From positions 1-64,000 of the forward strand of contig CADBBK010000003.1 in NCBI GenBank assembly GCA_902792895.1: a DNA stretch of 64,000 nt, read 5' to 3'. The position numbers and the translations under genes were made by a program. Origin of the DNA: an uncultured Bacteroidales bacterium. Its GTDB lineage: Bacteria; Bacteroidota; Bacteroidia; Bacteroidales; Muribaculaceae. Below, one piece after another: positions 9,701 to 18,621 of this stretch. Each line of letters opens with the position of its first letter. Position 1 is the first letter of the stretch. The notes under the pieces are model-generated. The model was not told where the DNA came from. It searched no databases and worked only from the letters and a program-made list of their open reading frames with translations.

Positions 9701-11809
9701 ATGAAAAGAATCATTATCATCATGGCAGCGCTCCTGGCAGTGCTGCAACTCACGGCCGCCGACATCGACATGCAGACGGCACAGGCCAAGGCTCAACGCT
9801 TCCTGGCCGGCAAGGCCACCAAGAACGGCTTTGCTGCCAAGCCCGCTGTCAAGTGGGTACACCAGGAAATGAATTCCTCCAATGCTAGCCAGGCTGCCTA
9901 CTACATTGTCAACACCGACCAGGGATTTGTCATTGTGGCCGGTGATGACCGTGCACAGGAAATCCTGGGCTATGGCTCTGGGACCATTGACATGAACACC
10001 ATGCCCGAGAACATGAAGGTGTGGCTGGGTTATTACAAGGCTCAGCTGGAGTACCTGCAGGCCCATCCCGGCATGATTGTCGAGAAGCCCGCCCGTCGCG
10101 GCGGCGTGACTGTAGCGCCGATGGTCGAGGCCATGTGGGACCAGGGCTCGCCCTATTATTCCCAGTGCCCTATAACGGGCGACGTGCGCGCCCAGACCGG
10201 CTGCGCCGCCACCTCGCTGGCCCAGGTGTTCTACAAGTGGAAATTCCCCACCAACCCCACTCCCGTTATCCCCGGTTACACGACGGCTACATTGGGCCTC
10301 GAGCTTGGTGCGCTCCCCTCAGTGACCTTTGACTGGGAGAATATGCTGCCCACCTACAACTTCGGCCACTACAATGACGTGAACAAGAACGCCGTAGCCC
10401 AGCTGATGCGCTACATCGGCCAGGCCGAGCACATGGACTACAACAGCACCTTTGGCGAGGCCTATGAGGAGGATATCCTCAGGGCTTGCCACACCTTCGG
10501 CTACGTTGATGCACACATTGCCTACAAGTCGATTCTCTATGCCAATGGCGTTGACAGCGTCTACATCGGTGACGACGAGTGGAGTGAGATGCTCCAGAAC
10601 GAGCTCATCGCCGGCCGCCCCGTGGTTTATTGCGCGATTTCCTACAGTTCGGTCTATAACAGCTACTACGGCCATGCCTTCAATGTCGATGGTTATAATG
10701 CCGAGGACGGCACCTACTCCATCAACTGGGGCTGGAGCGGCGTTGGTAACGGCTACTTCGCCCTCAACGCATTTGCTAACCAGGGTAACAGCTACACCCT
10801 GGGCCAGCTGATGGTGATGGGCATTGAGCCCCCTGCTCCCGTCGAGTCCTATGACCCCGTGATGCTTCGCGCCAACGAGCGCTACATCGATCTGACCTCG
10901 TTCCGTGCCGAGTGGACCGACGAGACGCCTGACGAGAACGTCGTGAGCTACACCCTCGAGGTGGCTGCCGAAGGTGGAGACCCCGGCGTGTATGAGAAAA
11001 AGTTCAGTGAGTCCTTCCCCTACTGCAATAGCTCCAGCAACACAGCAATCAGCAATTTCAACAACTATTGTGCTAATGCGGGTTGGACGGGTACACGCGC
11101 CTATGAGGCAAAGGGTGGCTTGCGCCTGGGCAATGCCGACCGCAGTGGTTCCATCACCACGCCGGCATTGGATATGACGCAAAGCGGCGGCAAGATGACT
11201 GTTGTTGCCAGCATGAAGCCCTACAACAACGACACTAATGTGCCTGTCACCATCTCCTGCGGTACCAGCATCGCCAACGTTACGGTGACTGCCGAGGGCA
11301 CCCAGACCGTAATCCTGGAGTGTGAGGCCGATGAGAACCAGAAAGTGACCTTCTCGACTGTTGAGGGCGGCAAGCGCGTGATCATCACCCAGGTGGACAT
11401 CTACAGCTCCACCCCCAGCTCAAGCAAGAAACTGTTCTCGCTGCGTGCCGAGGAAGGTGACGCCAACTCACGCGTCATTACCGATATCACCGACAAGTTC
11501 TACACTGTGAATGGTCTGGCTGAGGGCGGTACCTTCACCTACAGGGTAAAAGCCTACTACATCAATGGCACCCAGAGCGCTTGGAGCAACGTTGAGACGG
11601 TAACGCTGCATGAGTCCCAGCATCAGCATCAACCCGGTGATGTGGATAAAGATGGCAGCGTGGGCATTTCCGACGTGAGCCTCCTGATCGACTACCTGCT
11701 GGGAACCGAGATCGGTGACTTCTGCGGTACTTGTGGCGACGTGGATGCCGATGGCAGCGTGGCTATCGCTGACGTGAGTGTCTTGATTGACATCCTGCTC
11801 GGCAATTGA
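9701..11809 (+). CDS. C10 family protease, shorter form lacking the Ig-like domain (type C insert)
   Basis: Secreted C10 protease of 702 aa, about 90-100 aa shorter than its neighbours. Signal peptide MKRIIIIMAALLAVLQLTAA; propeptide about 21-125; Cys168 in TGCAATSLAQVFYKW; His325 in YGHAFNVDGY; then INWGWSG. Directly after the protease (MGIEPPAPVESYDPVML) the FN3 begins at about 381, so the Ig-like domain of the other paralogues is absent. The FN3 insert (about 422-580: FSESFPYCNSS ... GSITTPALDM ... VIITQVDIYS) is a third type, not resembling the A or B modules. Dockerin-like repeats (DVDKDG, DVDADG) at 645-702. No clear promoter of its own; possibly co-transcribed with the gene before it. 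Confidence 0.93.
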   Translation: MKRIIIIMAALLAVLQLTAADIDMQTAQAKAQRFLAGKATKNGFAAKPAVKWVHQEMNSSNASQAAYYIVNTDQGFVIVAGDDRAQEILGYGSGTIDMNTMPENMKVWLGYYKAQLEYLQAHPGMIVEKPARRGGVTVAPMVEAMWDQGSPYYSQCPITGDVRAQTGCAATSLAQVFYKWKFPTNPTPVIPGYTTATLGLELGALPSVTFDWENMLPTYNFGHYNDVNKNAVAQLMRYIGQAEHMDYNSTFGEAYEEDILRACHTFGYVDAHIAYKSILYANGVDSVYIGDDEWSEMLQNELIAGRPVVYCAISYSSVYNSYYGHAFNVDGYNAEDGTYSINWGWSGVGNGYFALNAFANQGNSYTLGQLMVMGIEPPAPVESYDPVMLRANERYIDLTSFRAEWTDETPDENVVSYTLEVAAEGGDPGVYEKKFSESFPYCNSSSNTAISNFNNYCANAGWTGTRAYEAKGGLRLGNADRSGSITTPALDMTQSGGKMTVVASMKPYNNDTNVPVTISCGTSIANVTVTAEGTQTVILECEADENQKVTFSTVEGGKRVIITQVDIYSSTPSSSKKLFSLRAEEGDANSRVITDITDKFYTVNGLAEGGTFTYRVKAYYINGTQSAWSNVETVTLHESQHQHQPGDVDKDGSVGISDVSLLIDYLLGTEIGDFCGTCGDVDADGSVAIADVSVLIDILLGN

Positions 11810-11841
11810 AATAATTCTTAAGAATTAAACCCCTATTGTTT

Positions 11842-11880
11842 CCCGTTATGGCTGAATGACTGGTCATAACGGGATTTGTT
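11842..11880 (+). terminator. Rho-independent terminator after the fifth C10 gene
   Basis: A 9-bp perfect stem (CCCGTTATG / CATAACGGG), 14-nt loop, followed by a T-rich stretch (ATTTGTTTT). Confidence 0.7.
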
Positions 11881-11937
11881 TTACTGGAAAACAGGAAAGT
11901 GCCATTTTCGTCTTTTTAATATTTATTGCAAAAATAG

Positions 11938-11968
11938 TTGCATTTTTGCGTTGATTGGTGTAATTTTG
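11938..11968 (+). promoter_or_regulatory. Promoter of the sixth C10 gene
   Basis: TTG at 11938-11940, 20-nt spacer, TAATTTTG at 11961-11968. Leader about 100 nt before ATG 12078. Confidence 0.7.
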
Positions 11969-12077
11969 CGACTGTTTTAAGGCTGGCTCAGGCCATTGCT
12001 TGCATATTTTTACATTATTTACAAGCTGAAGCGTGACTATATTAACTTAATAACCAATATATTACATTAACAGTTAT

Positions 12078-14504
12078 ATGAGAAGATTCTTATTATGTGC
12101 CGCAGTGATTCTGGCGGCGATTCAGTTGTCGGCATCTCCTGTCGATCTGAGGCAAGCGCAAATGAAGGCGCAGAAATTCGTTGCACAGAAATTGTATGGC
12201 GGCACCCTGCGTGCACCCATTGCTGGCGAAATGAAGTTGGCCCATGCCGAGATGAACTCCACGCAGCAAGGCCTGGTAGCGTATTACATCTTTAATTCGG
12301 CCAACGGCTATGTGATTGTGTCGGGTGACGACCGTGCCGAGGAAATCCTGGGCTACGGCGATGCTCCGCTGGACATCAACGCGATTCCTTGCAACATGCG
12401 TGCTTGGCTGGCTACCTACAAGGAGCAGTTGGAATACCTGCAGGCCCATGAGGGAATGCAGGTCGAGACGCCCTCGATGATGGCTCCCTCGTTGCGCATC
12501 GAGTCAGTGGCTCCGCTGCTGACCGCCAATTGGGACCAGGAGGCCCCCTACTGGAAGCAGTGTGTCATCAATGGCAACCAGTGCTTGACGGGCTGCCCGG
12601 CCACGTCGGCAGCGATGGTGTTCTATTATTGGAAGTATCCCGATTTCGAGACCCCTGAGGTGCCCGCTTATCGCTGTGAGCTCTCCACCTCGTTTTGGGG
12701 TGGTTCCTCCTATGTCAACGTTGCTGCTCTGCCCCCTGTGACCTTTGACTGGGACAACATGCTCGACAACTATAACAGCAGTTACAATAATGCCCAGGCT
12801 AATGCTGTGGCCACGCTGATGCGTTACATCGGTCAGGCCGAGCACATGGCCTATGGCACGAGTGCTGCCGGCGGTAGCGGCGTGAATGCCGACAGTGTGA
12901 GCCTGATTTCCGATGCATTCAAGTTCTTCGGCTATGATGAGGAAACCGTGCGCATGGTCAAGAAGACCAGCGCCTATAGTGGCGGCACGACACTCTATAG
13001 CGATGCCGAGTGGGCAGCCTTGATTCAAGAGGAACTCGCCGAGAGCCGTCCCATCGTGTTCTGCGCCATCGCTAGCGGTTACTATGGCGGTGGCCATGCC
13101 TTCAACATCGACGGTTATGATGCCACCACCAACAAGTACCACATCAACTTCGGCTGGAGTGGCTCCAGCAATAACTACTATGCGTTGAACGCCTTCAACG
13201 GCGGCGGCTCGACTTACAACCAGTACCAGCAGATGGTCATTGGCATCCAGCCCCCGATGAAGATTCCGCGCCTGACAACGACGCCCAACGAGCTCGCGAT
13301 GTCCTGTTTCAAGAACCACACCGATACGGCCGAATTCACCGTGAAGGGCCGTAACCTTGAGGGTGACGTGACGCTGACACTGCAGGACGAGAACGGCGTG
13401 TTCATCCTTCCCGAGGCTGCCGTCACTCCTGATGAGGATGGCAAGGTGGAGAATACCTTCACCGTGGTCTATGCTCCCAAGGCCGAGGGCGAGTATGTGG
13501 GCACGGTTACCGTGAGCACTCCTGGCGTTGAAGACTATGTAATCACGCTTCACGGCACATCGGTATATGAACTGTACCGTCCCGTGATGCTGGCTCCCAA
13601 TGAGCAGTACGTTACTGCTACCTCGTTCCGCGCCGAGTGGAGCGACAATACCCCCGCCGAGAATGTCGTCAGCTACACCCTTGAGGTGCGCAACAAGCCT
13701 GACGTATCGCTGCTTGCCGAGGCTGACTGGAGCGAGGTGCCCGATGAGTCGCTCAACCATGCCAGCGACGTACAGAACTACCTGCCCGAGGACTGGACCT
13801 TCACGGGCAACAACTTCTATCTGAACGGCGGCTTCGTGTCCACCAACCGTGGTGCTGTCCTCAACCCCAACTGTGATCTGACCGGTTACAACATGGTAAG
13901 CGTAATCGTAGTCGGTAAGGCTTACGAACGTGCTACCTCCAGTACGATTGACATCAGCACCGATGTTGAAACCAAGACCATCGTTCTGCCCAGGGATGTG
14001 GACACCTGTCTGGTAGTGCTTGAGGTGGGCGCAAACCAAACGCTCAAGCTCACAACCGGCTACTATCCCAATATCCAGAAGATCAAAATCTATGGTGGTG
14101 AGATTGCTAATGCTGAGCCCTTTGCACTCAGGGCCAATGAGACGGGCAATGGCGACTTACTGTTGATCGAGGGCATCACCCCCGACAAGTTCTACGACGT
14201 GCGCAATCTGACCGCAGGCGCTCCCTACCTGTATCGCGTGAAGTCATTCTATGTCAATGGCACGGAGAGCTCCTGGAGCAACAGCAAGGAAGTACTGCTC
14301 CTGCAGGGCGAGACCGTCAAGGGTGACGTGAATGGCGACGGTGTGATTGACATCATGGATGCTTCACTGCTCGTCGACTATCTGCTGGCTGGCGCTGGCA
14401 ATGTCAACCTCAGCGCTGCCGACGTGAATGGTGACGGTGAGGTCAGCGTGGGCGATGCTGCCATGCTTGTCGACTACCTGCTTGCAGGTTCTTGGCCCCG
14501 TTAA
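12078..14504 (+). CDS. C10 family protease with dockerin-like C terminus
   Basis: Secreted C10 protease, 808 aa, last of the tandem array. Signal peptide MRRFLLCAAVILAAIQLSA. Propeptide about 20-130; Cys173 in TGCPATSAAMVFYYW; His340 in GGHAFNIDGYD; the following motif is INFGWSG (first Trp replaced by Phe, second kept). A short insertion before the His (TSAAGGSGVNADSVSLI) is shared with the detached C10 gene at 42219-45686, suggesting that these two are closest relatives in the catalytic domain. Ig-like domain about 395-490; FN3 497-744 with a type A insert (about 537-683); dockerin-like pair (DVNGDG twice) at 747-808. A 16-bp hairpin follows at 14532. Confidence 0.94.
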   Translation: MRRFLLCAAVILAAIQLSASPVDLRQAQMKAQKFVAQKLYGGTLRAPIAGEMKLAHAEMNSTQQGLVAYYIFNSANGYVIVSGDDRAEEILGYGDAPLDINAIPCNMRAWLATYKEQLEYLQAHEGMQVETPSMMAPSLRIESVAPLLTANWDQEAPYWKQCVINGNQCLTGCPATSAAMVFYYWKYPDFETPEVPAYRCELSTSFWGGSSYVNVAALPPVTFDWDNMLDNYNSSYNNAQANAVATLMRYIGQAEHMAYGTSAAGGSGVNADSVSLISDAFKFFGYDEETVRMVKKTSAYSGGTTLYSDAEWAALIQEELAESRPIVFCAIASGYYGGGHAFNIDGYDATTNKYHINFGWSGSSNNYYALNAFNGGGSTYNQYQQMVIGIQPPMKIPRLTTTPNELAMSCFKNHTDTAEFTVKGRNLEGDVTLTLQDENGVFILPEAAVTPDEDGKVENTFTVVYAPKAEGEYVGTVTVSTPGVEDYVITLHGTSVYELYRPVMLAPNEQYVTATSFRAEWSDNTPAENVVSYTLEVRNKPDVSLLAEADWSEVPDESLNHASDVQNYLPEDWTFTGNNFYLNGGFVSTNRGAVLNPNCDLTGYNMVSVIVVGKAYERATSSTIDISTDVETKTIVLPRDVDTCLVVLEVGANQTLKLTTGYYPNIQKIKIYGGEIANAEPFALRANETGNGDLLLIEGITPDKFYDVRNLTAGAPYLYRVKSFYVNGTESSWSNSKEVLLLQGETVKGDVNGDGVIDIMDASLLVDYLLAGAGNVNLSAADVNGDGEVSVGDAAMLVDYLLAGSWPR

Positions 14505-14531
14505 TCAGGGCTGACATAATACCCTAGTTTA

Positions 14532-14572
14532 CATCGAGGGGTGTGCCTTTTATGACGGCGCACCCCTCGATG
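14532..14572 (+). terminator. Strong hairpin closing the C10 array
   Basis: CATCGAGGGGTGTGCC pairs with GGCGCACCCCTCGATG (16 bp, one G-U), loop 9 nt. No T run follows, so termination is inferred from its position only. Confidence 0.55.
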
Positions 14573-14643
14573 CTATCGTACGTAAGGCTCGTGGCGACGA
14601 GGAGTCAAAAAGCCTCCTACTTGGGAATTTTTCATCAAATTAT

Positions 14644-14674
14644 TTTGCCATGTCCCCGACTGTGGCTACCTTTG
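14644..14674 (+). promoter_or_regulatory. Promoter of the flippase-glycosyltransferase operon
   Basis: TTTG at 14644-14647, 19-nt spacer, TACCTTTG at 14667-14674. Confidence 0.7.
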
Positions 14675-14805
14675 TTGTCCATGTCTTGTTGCCAAACCCT
14701 CGCAGCAAGCGGGCTTAATGCCAGTCAGGAACCGTTATAGTCTCGGGTGATGAGCACCTTGGGACTAGTCAGTGACAGTCCATTAGGAATAGAATACAGC
14801 TATCA

Positions 14806-16467
14806 ATGTCAGATACAGAGAATAAAGAAACGAACCAATCGTCGTCCCATATGCCCGAACCGGAACGTCCGCTCGAGGAGCAAGTTGACCGTCAGCCCGT
14901 TGAGAAGGCTGAGGAGTCGCCCGAGCCGGTCGTCAGCGGTCAGCGTGTGGCTAAGAATGCGATAGCGCTCTACTTCAGAATGTTTATCTCGATGGCCGTG
15001 GGGTTCTATGCCTCGCGCGTCATCTTGAACGTCCTGGGTGTTGAGGACTATGGTATTCAGTCGGCTGTGGGAAGCATCATCTCGATGATGGGATTTCTCA
15101 AGGCATCGATGAGCGGTGCGACGAGCCGTTTCTTGACATTTGAGTTGGGCCGGAATAACAAGAAGAAACTGTCCGACACCTTCTGCTGTGCAATGATGAT
15201 ACATATTGCCATAGCGCTGATAATCTTCGTTTTGGCTGAGACTGTCGGCCTTTGGTTCCTTGAAAACAAAATGGTCATCCCGCCTGAGCGTATGGTGGCG
15301 GCCCGGTGGGTCTATCATGCTAACATCATCAGCGCGATGCTGACCATTACTCAGGTGCCCTACAATGCCGTCATCATTGCCCACGAGAAGATGAGCATTT
15401 ATGCTTATTTGGATATTTTGGGCGTGACTTTGAGGCTTCTCATCCTATACTTGCTTATTATCGGGAACTTCGATAAACTCATCCTGTACTCGATTCTCTC
15501 GTTGTCGGTAAGCATCTTCATGATGACGCTGTATCGCATCTACTGTATCAGGCATTATCCTGAGTCCCATTTCCATTTCGTGTGGCGCAAGGATATCTTT
15601 AAGCCCATGCTCAGTTTCTCGGGCTGGGACCTGTATGGCAACATGAGCGACATGGCGAGGACGCAAGGTGTGATTGTCTTGGTCAATATGTTCTTCGGCG
15701 TTGTTGTCAATGCTGCGGTGTCGATTGCATTTGCCGTACAGGGAATTGTGATGAAGTTCACCTCGGGTATCACAACGGCAGTAAGACCTCAGATTGTAAA
15801 GACCTATTCGATTGGTGACCACGAGAGAATGTCTGCCCTTGTTTACATGTCAGCAAAATACCTCTATCTGTTGTTGCTGATGGTGTCGGTACCTGTGTTC
15901 ATGGAGCCACATTATGTCATTGAATTGTGGCTCAAGCAAGTTCCCGAGCACACCGTAGGGCTGGTAAGGTGGATGATTATCTTTAACTTCTCGGCACTGA
16001 TGTCAATGGTGATGGCTATGGGTATCCATGCCACGGGTAAGATGAAAAGAATCAGCCTGATAAATGGCTCCCTCTACCTGAGTGTGATACCTATTACCTA
16101 CATTGCCTACAAGTTTTTCGGCAATCTTTATGTGGCGTTCATTTACAATGCCCTGGCCGTGTTTGTAGGCTGCCTGTGCAATGTCTATACTTTAGGCTTG
16201 TCGGTGAAACAAATCAGGATAGGACGGTTCATCAAGAAAGTGCTGTTGCCGATTGCACCGATTACGCTCGTGGCTTTTGTGGTAGCATATATTCCTAGAT
16301 TATACTACCAGGAAGGCTTTGTGCGCTTCCTCATTGTGGGAGCCGCATCCACAGTAGTCATTTTTGTGATTACTTATGTTACAGCCGAGGCTGAGGTGAA
16401 AGAGTTGATCAACAAAAGGATTCTGAAATATGTCAAGTTTGGTAAGCATACTGACTCCAACGTATAA
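14806..16467 (+). CDS. Wzx/MATE-like polysaccharide flippase
   Basis: Integral membrane protein of the MOP (oligosaccharide/lipid flippase) superfamily, 553 aa, expected to move lipid-linked glycan units across the inner membrane. About the first 45 residues are hydrophilic and Glu/Pro-rich (PEPERPLEEQ), an extension not typical of the family. Then some 12-14 hydrophobic segments follow, beginning VAKNAIALYFRMFISMAVGFY, with the early motif YASRVILNVLGVEDYGI typical of the group. The ATG at 14806 is the first after the promoter. The downstream glycosyltransferase start overlaps its 3' end by 38 nt, which indicates translational coupling. The glycan substrate cannot be told from sequence. Confidence 0.85.
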   Translation: MSDTENKETNQSSSHMPEPERPLEEQVDRQPVEKAEESPEPVVSGQRVAKNAIALYFRMFISMAVGFYASRVILNVLGVEDYGIQSAVGSIISMMGFLKASMSGATSRFLTFELGRNNKKKLSDTFCCAMMIHIAIALIIFVLAETVGLWFLENKMVIPPERMVAARWVYHANIISAMLTITQVPYNAVIIAHEKMSIYAYLDILGVTLRLLILYLLIIGNFDKLILYSILSLSVSIFMMTLYRIYCIRHYPESHFHFVWRKDIFKPMLSFSGWDLYGNMSDMARTQGVIVLVNMFFGVVVNAAVSIAFAVQGIVMKFTSGITTAVRPQIVKTYSIGDHERMSALVYMSAKYLYLLLLMVSVPVFMEPHYVIELWLKQVPEHTVGLVRWMIIFNFSALMSMVMAMGIHATGKMKRISLINGSLYLSVIPITYIAYKFFGNLYVAFIYNALAVFVGCLCNVYTLGLSVKQIRIGRFIKKVLLPIAPITLVAFVVAYIPRLYYQEGFVRFLIVGAASTVVIFVITYVTAEAEVKELINKRILKYVKFGKHTDSNV

Positions 16468-17332
16468 TTGCGGCAAGTATATCCACCGGTTGCTGGATTC
16501 AGTCCTCAAGCAGACTTATCCAGACATCGAGATGCATGTGATTGATGACGGCAGTACCGATGACACCAAGGCTGTCATCGAGAGCTATATTCCCAAGTTT
16601 GAGCAGCGCGGCTATCAATTGCATTATCATTACCAGGTCAACCAGGGCCAGTCGGTCGCCATCAACAACCACTTGAATCTGATCACCGGTGAGTATTTCG
16701 TGTGGCCCGATGCCGATGACTTTTACAAGACTGACGATGCCATTGAAACGCTTGTCAAGTCGCTGGAAAATACCGATGAAACCGTGGGAATGTCAAGATG
16801 CCTGCTGGAATATTTGCTGGATACTGACCTGTCCCTGCAGCGGTCGATGAGTCCTGGACGCACCTACTCCGAGTCCTTGTTTGAAGATTGCCTGTATGGC
16901 TCCAGCGCTTACTGGTACACCCCTGGCGGGCACATGGTGAAGACGCGGGTGCTGAAGGAGGTTATACCTGACCTTCAGATCTATACCGAGCACGATGCTG
17001 GCCAGAACTGGCAGCTCATGCTTCCGGTGCTGTATTCTCATCGTTGTCTGACGGTTAACCGTGTGATGTACTCGGTGCTGGTCCGCAGGGCATCCCATAG
17101 CCGTGGACAGTACTCTGCGCGCAAGCAGGTCAACAAGCAAATCAACGGTTACCGTAATACAATCGTTTCCACTCTTGAACGGATGGGGGAAATGCCCGAA
17201 GCTGAAAAGCGCGATTACATCAACAAGATCAATCGGCTCTACGACAAGAAGATTTTCGAGAACAACCTGCTTCACTTCACTATGCCGATTCGCCCCACGG
17301 TGAAACGTATCCTCAAGTTCTTTAAAAAATGA
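16430..17332 (+). CDS. Family 2 glycosyltransferase
   Basis: GT-A fold glycosyltransferase, 300 aa, cytosolic or membrane-associated. The N terminus SLVSILTPTYNCGKYI and VIDDGSTDDT are the nucleotide-sugar binding motifs of GT2, and WPDADDFYKTDD carries the metal-binding DxD-like motif. It starts inside the flippase gene and its stop codon overlaps the next ATG (ATGA at 17329), so the three genes form one tightly coupled operon. Donor and acceptor sugars are unknown. Likely role: adding a sugar to a surface or exported glycan moved by the flippase. Confidence 0.9.
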   Translation: MSSLVSILTPTYNCGKYIHRLLDSVLKQTYPDIEMHVIDDGSTDDTKAVIESYIPKFEQRGYQLHYHYQVNQGQSVAINNHLNLITGEYFVWPDADDFYKTDDAIETLVKSLENTDETVGMSRCLLEYLLDTDLSLQRSMSPGRTYSESLFEDCLYGSSAYWYTPGGHMVKTRVLKEVIPDLQIYTEHDAGQNWQLMLPVLYSHRCLTVNRVMYSVLVRRASHSRGQYSARKQVNKQINGYRNTIVSTLERMGEMPEAEKRDYINKINRLYDKKIFENNLLHFTMPIRPTVKRILKFFKK

Positions 17333-18447
17333 TTGACATTCAGGACAAATCACAGTGTTGCGGTTGCGGGGCTTGTGCGCAGCGATGCCCCCAGTCCTGT
17401 ATTGTCATGCAAGAGGATGAGAAGGGCTTTCTTTATCCTAAGGTAGATATAGATGCGTGTATTAACTGCGGCTTGTGTGAGCAGGTGTGCCCGGTGTTGA
17501 ATCCAGGAGAAAAGCCTGGTCAGTGTGACTGTTTTGCTGCGATTAACCCTGATGAAAAGGTGCGGCTAGCCAGTTCTTCCGGCGGCGTATTCTCAATCCT
17601 TGCCAGTCGAGTGATTGAGGACGGCGGCGCGGTTTTCGGTGCCCGTTTTGATGAGCAGTGGTCAGTTGTCCACGACTGTGCCGAAACGCTTGAGGGCATT
17701 GAAGCCTTTCGTGGCAGCAAATATGTCCAATCAGTCATCGGTGACAGTTATCAACGTGCCGAGCAGATCCTGAACCAGGGCAAAACGGTCCTCTTCAGTG
17801 GAACACCGTGCCAGATAGCAGGTTTGAAACGCTTCTTGCGTAAAGATTTCCCCAATCTGCTTACCGTAGAGATTGCCTGTCACGGAGTACCAAGTCCCAA
17901 AGTGTGGCGAGAATACCTCAATTCCAGGTTCAAAGGCCGCCCCATCACCCAAATCAATTTCCGTGACAAATCCACCGGCTGGCGCAACTATTCGGTCCTC
18001 ATCGGTCAGCATGCTAAACCACATGACGATGATGACTTTATGGCGTGCTACTTGGATAATTACAACTTTAGACCGTCCTGCTTTGCTTGTCCATCTAAGA
18101 TGGGAAAAAGTGGTGCAGACCTCTTGATTGCCGACTTTTGGGGTGCTGAGGCTGTTAACGGCATTGAGCATGATGACAAGGGCACCAGTGCCGTGATTGT
18201 ATATAGCAGCCGTGGCCGCTTATTCCTGGAGCAGTGCGGTATGGACTTGACTGCAGTGAATGTAGAGTCACTCATGAAGCATAATCCCTGCATCGGTGCT
18301 TGTCCCCGACGTCCAGCTGATTATGACACATTTTGGGAGCGGTATAACAAACGGCCGGGATGGTCACTGAAGCGCTACGGCACGCTTTCGAATAAAAAGC
18401 TCATAGTAAGGGCAAAAAGGATGGTTTCCAAATTATTGGGGAGGTAA
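17329..18447 (+). CDS. Coenzyme F420 hydrogenase/dehydrogenase beta-subunit-like Fe-S protein
   Basis: 372 aa. An N-terminal bacterial ferredoxin domain with two 4Fe-4S motifs (CCGCGACAQRCP at about 10-22 and CINCGLCEQVCP at about 44-55) is followed by the FrhB/FdhB-type N- and C-terminal domains (SSSGGVFSILA, FSGTPCQIAGLKRFL, FRPSCFACPSKMGKSGADLLIADFWG). In Bacteroidales such proteins sit in polysaccharide loci, often beside a polysaccharide pyruvyl transferase, but no such transferase is found here. It overlaps the glycosyltransferase by 4 nt, so a role in glycan modification is inferred from context. F420 itself is unlikely in this lineage; the electron partner is unknown. Confidence 0.85.
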   Translation: MIDIQDKSQCCGCGACAQRCPQSCIVMQEDEKGFLYPKVDIDACINCGLCEQVCPVLNPGEKPGQCDCFAAINPDEKVRLASSSGGVFSILASRVIEDGGAVFGARFDEQWSVVHDCAETLEGIEAFRGSKYVQSVIGDSYQRAEQILNQGKTVLFSGTPCQIAGLKRFLRKDFPNLLTVEIACHGVPSPKVWREYLNSRFKGRPITQINFRDKSTGWRNYSVLIGQHAKPHDDDDFMACYLDNYNFRPSCFACPSKMGKSGADLLIADFWGAEAVNGIEHDDKGTSAVIVYSSRGRLFLEQCGMDLTAVNVESLMKHNPCIGACPRRPADYDTFWERYNKRPGWSLKRYGTLSNKKLIVRAKRMVSKLLGR

Positions 18448-18564
18448 CCGGCTATCTCAGGATGCTAGTTCCAACTTCGGTCAAGAGATTCTTGGCCTGT
18501 TCTTTAAACCGATGGCTTTTAGGGAAGTCTAATTGGTGAGAAGTAAAAAAATCGGGCAAAATGC

Positions 18565-18594
18565 TTGACTTGTTGATGAAAAGTTGTAATTTTG
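18565..18594 (+). promoter_or_regulatory. Promoter of the small secreted protein gene
   Basis: TTG at 18565-18567, 19-nt spacer, TAATTTTG at 18587-18594; leader about 20 nt to ATG 18622. Confidence 0.65.
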
Positions 18595-18621
18595 CAGATT
18601 GAAACAGAACGAAGACGCAAG

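Larger units (their letters stand above)
14505..14805. other. Gap between the protease array and the glycan operon
   Basis: 301 bases without a gene. It holds the hairpin at 14532-14572 and the promoter at 14644-14674, then a leader of about 130 nt. Confidence 0.6.
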
